From contig CALWHG010000008.1 of assembly GCA_944380315.1 (NCBI GenBank), forward strand, positions 1 through 64,000: DNA of 64,000 nucleotides, read 5' to 3'. The notes below the pieces were generated by a model. That model had not been told where the DNA came from, searched no databases, and saw only the letters and a program-made list of their open reading frames with translations. Below, piece after piece: positions 62,732 to 64,000 of the stretch. The translations under genes were made by a program, and so were the position numbers. Each line of letters starts with the position of its first letter. The first letter of the stretch is position 1. The DNA is from an uncultured Lachnospiraceae bacterium. Its GTDB lineage: Bacteria; Bacillota; Clostridia; Lachnospirales; Lachnospiraceae.

Positions 62732-63568
62732 TCAGAGGCTTATGACCATGGATGGTCCGTCCTGGGGAGCTACTGACACAGAAAGGCTCTCTGCCCTTTC
62801 CGCCCCCAGAGCCTCTGAAAGTTCCATCTTCACTGTATCAAGAGCCAGCTTTGGAGTATTGTTTTCCTTGCTGAGATGTCCCAGGAACACATGCTTAAGC
62901 CTGGGACTCAGCACCTCAGCTATGAGCTTACCCGTCTGATTGTTGCAAAGGTGGCCCTGTCTTGACATGATCCTCCGCTTAAGTGACACAGGATATCTGC
63001 CGCCTGCCAGCATGCCTCTGTCATGATTGGATTCTATGAGAGCAGCATCCAGATATAGAAGGTGGTCTCTGATATAGTCATCATAATAGCCTGTATCGGT
63101 AGTGACACAGACTGCACGCCTTGCGGCTGAGGACTGACCGTCACCCGGAGACATGGCTTCTGCCCTGTATCCGAGAGGAGCAGCCGCATCATGGTATATA
63201 TGAAAAGGGCATATCAGCGTGGAGCCTATGTAAAACTCCCTGTCTGCTGATACGGGATACATGAGAGAGGTACCGGCAAAGCGGAAATACTCATCTCTCG
63301 TGGCATAGGGCAATGCCTCAAGTGTGCCCTCAGAGGCATATACGGGTATGCTGTAGGCGCTCATGAGCCTTTTTAAGCCTTTTATATGGTCGCTGTGCTC
63401 ATGAGTCAGCAGTACTGCATCCAGATCCCCTATGTCAAGATCAAAGGCCCTGAGGCTGTCAGCTATGCGCTTTGCGCTTATGCCGCAGTCTATAAGTATG
63501 TTTTCATGTTCTGTATGGAGCAGGGTACAGTTACCGCTGCTTCCGCTGGCAAGACTTACAAAGATCAT
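62732..63568 (-). CDS. MBL-fold hydrolase (WalJ/YycJ type)
   Basis: A 278-residue metallo-beta-lactamase fold protein that starts FVSLASGSSGNC, typical of YycJ/WalJ. The metal motif is THEHSDHIKG with further His ligands in IESNHDRGML and LGHLSKENNT. In Bacillus the relative is linked to the WalRK cell-wall signalling operon; no two-component genes are here. It overlaps coaE by 38 bases. Confidence 0.9.
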   Translation of the reverse strand: MIFVSLASGSSGNCTLLHTEHENILIDCGISAKRIADSLRAFDLDIGDLDAVLLTHEHSDHIKGLKRLMSAYSIPVYASEGTLEALPYATRDEYFRFAGTSLMYPVSADREFYIGSTLICPFHIYHDAAAPLGYRAEAMSPGDGQSSAARRAVCVTTDTGYYDDYIRDHLLYLDAALIESNHDRGMLAGGRYPVSLKRRIMSRQGHLCNNQTGKLIAEVLSPRLKHVFLGHLSKENNTPKLALDTVKMELSEALGAERAESLSVSVAPQDGPSMVISL

Positions 63569-64000
63569 CTATCGCTTCTTCTGTCCTTTTTTTCAATTCT
63601 TCTATGGTCCCATCATTTCTGATGATCACGTCTCCCAGAGCTTCAAAGGCCTCCTGACTGAGCTGCCTCTCCTTTATATCCTCATAGCGCTCGCTGCTGT
63701 AGCCGCGCTCCTTTGCAAGACGTGAAAGCCTGGCCCTATCTCCGGCGGTCAGGACCAGTATATGATCGCATATGTCCGAGAGCTCCTTGCCAGGAAGAGC
63801 TGATTCGACCAGCACGAGCCTGCCCTTGCTGCTCTCCTCACCTGCACGCTCACGAACATAGTCCCAGACCGCAGGATGGACTATGGAATCAGATATGGCA
63901 GCCATCCTTTCCGAGGAATATATAAGGTCCCCATAGAGCTTTTTGTCAAGCAGACCATCCCTGTCTCTTATGGACCTTCCCATGGCAGCTTCAAGCTGCT
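63531..64000 (-). CDS. coaE: Dephospho-CoA kinase, C-terminal part (start beyond window)
   Basis: The last enzyme of coenzyme A synthesis. About 155 C-terminal residues are in the window; the frame stays open to the edge and the P-loop must lie outside. The visible part has HPAVWDYVRE, LVLVESALPG and the LTAGDRARLSRLAKERG lid segment followed by QLSQEAFEALGDVIIRNDGT, all typical of CoaE. An internal ATG at 63983 is not the start. Confidence 0.88.
   Translation of the reverse strand, partial: QLEAAMGRSIRDRDGLLDKKLYGDLIYSSERMAAISDSIVHPAVWDYVRERAGEESSKGRLVLVESALPGKELSDICDHILVLTAGDRARLSRLAKERGYSSERYEDIKERQLSQEAFEALGDVIIRNDGTIEELKKRTEEAIDDLCKSCQRKQR

Overview
The window looks like a chromosomal segment from a Gram-positive member of the Clostridia, most likely a Lachnospiraceae-type gut or rumen bacterium. 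This rests on Firmicutes-typical gene orders (plsX-acpP-rnc-smc-ftsY; ylxM-ffh-rpsP-khpA-rimM-trmD; rplU-rpmA-obg), the presence of SepF, RecU, RbgA, YqeK and RsfS, and heavy use of ATA (Ile) and AGG/AGA (Arg) codons in the housekeeping genes. There are no rRNA genes, CRISPR arrays, transposases or phage structural genes. One tRNA gene, tRNA-Leu(CAA), is present.

Layout. 1-1.2 kb: the end of an amino-acid ABC importer. 1.2-3.3 kb: a small AT-rich island with two toxin-antitoxin-like cassettes (UPF0175 plus a broken PIN-like toxin; a frameshifted BrnT plus BrnA plus a nucleotidyltransferase). Each cassette ends in the same terminator hairpin followed by tRNA-Leu 3'-end sequence. 3.4-22.2 kb: a long housekeeping block on the plus strand covering fatty-acid/phospholipid initiation, chromosome structure, the SRP pathway, ribosomal proteins and their maturation, signal peptidase, RNase HII, TrpS and RecU; a methylglyoxal synthase sits between ftsY and ylxM. 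22.2-33.7 kb: a purine-nucleoside import and cleavage cluster with two nucleoside hydrolases, two purine nucleoside phosphorylases, two BMP lipoproteins, one ABC transporter and a MATE pump. 34-42 kb: ribosome assembly, NAD synthesis, SepF, LspA, RluD and a large NlpC/P60 cell-wall hydrolase. 42-50.3 kb: accessory genes (TtcA-like, MFS, HD hydrolase, four GNATs, nitroreductase, small kinases, a deaminase), a HEPN/MNT toxin-antitoxin pair whose antitoxin carries its own DNA-binding domain, and a VOC gene with an internal deletion. 50.4-53 kb: a XerS-like recombinase and glycerol kinase. 53-64 kb, minus strand: the cell-shape and wall block (MreC, MreD, PBP2, RodA, a second MgsA, a D,D-carboxypeptidase) with RadC, a WalJ-like hydrolase and CoaE, but no mreB.

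Working together: many neighbours overlap by a few bases (often ATGA), so translation is probably coupled within operons. The nucleoside cluster forms a complete route: binding lipoprotein, ABC importer, then cleavage by hydrolase or phosphorylase to base plus ribose or ribose-1-phosphate. The most unusual items are the repeated cassette ends at tRNA-Leu, the self-regulated HEPN/MNT module, a second MgsA lacking the expected catalytic Asp, an inverted duplicated translation leader before rbgA, and an intrinsic terminator placed directly behind the deoD promoter. I did not find a clearly new multi-gene system; the BrnTA-nucleotidyltransferase cassette is the best candidate for one.
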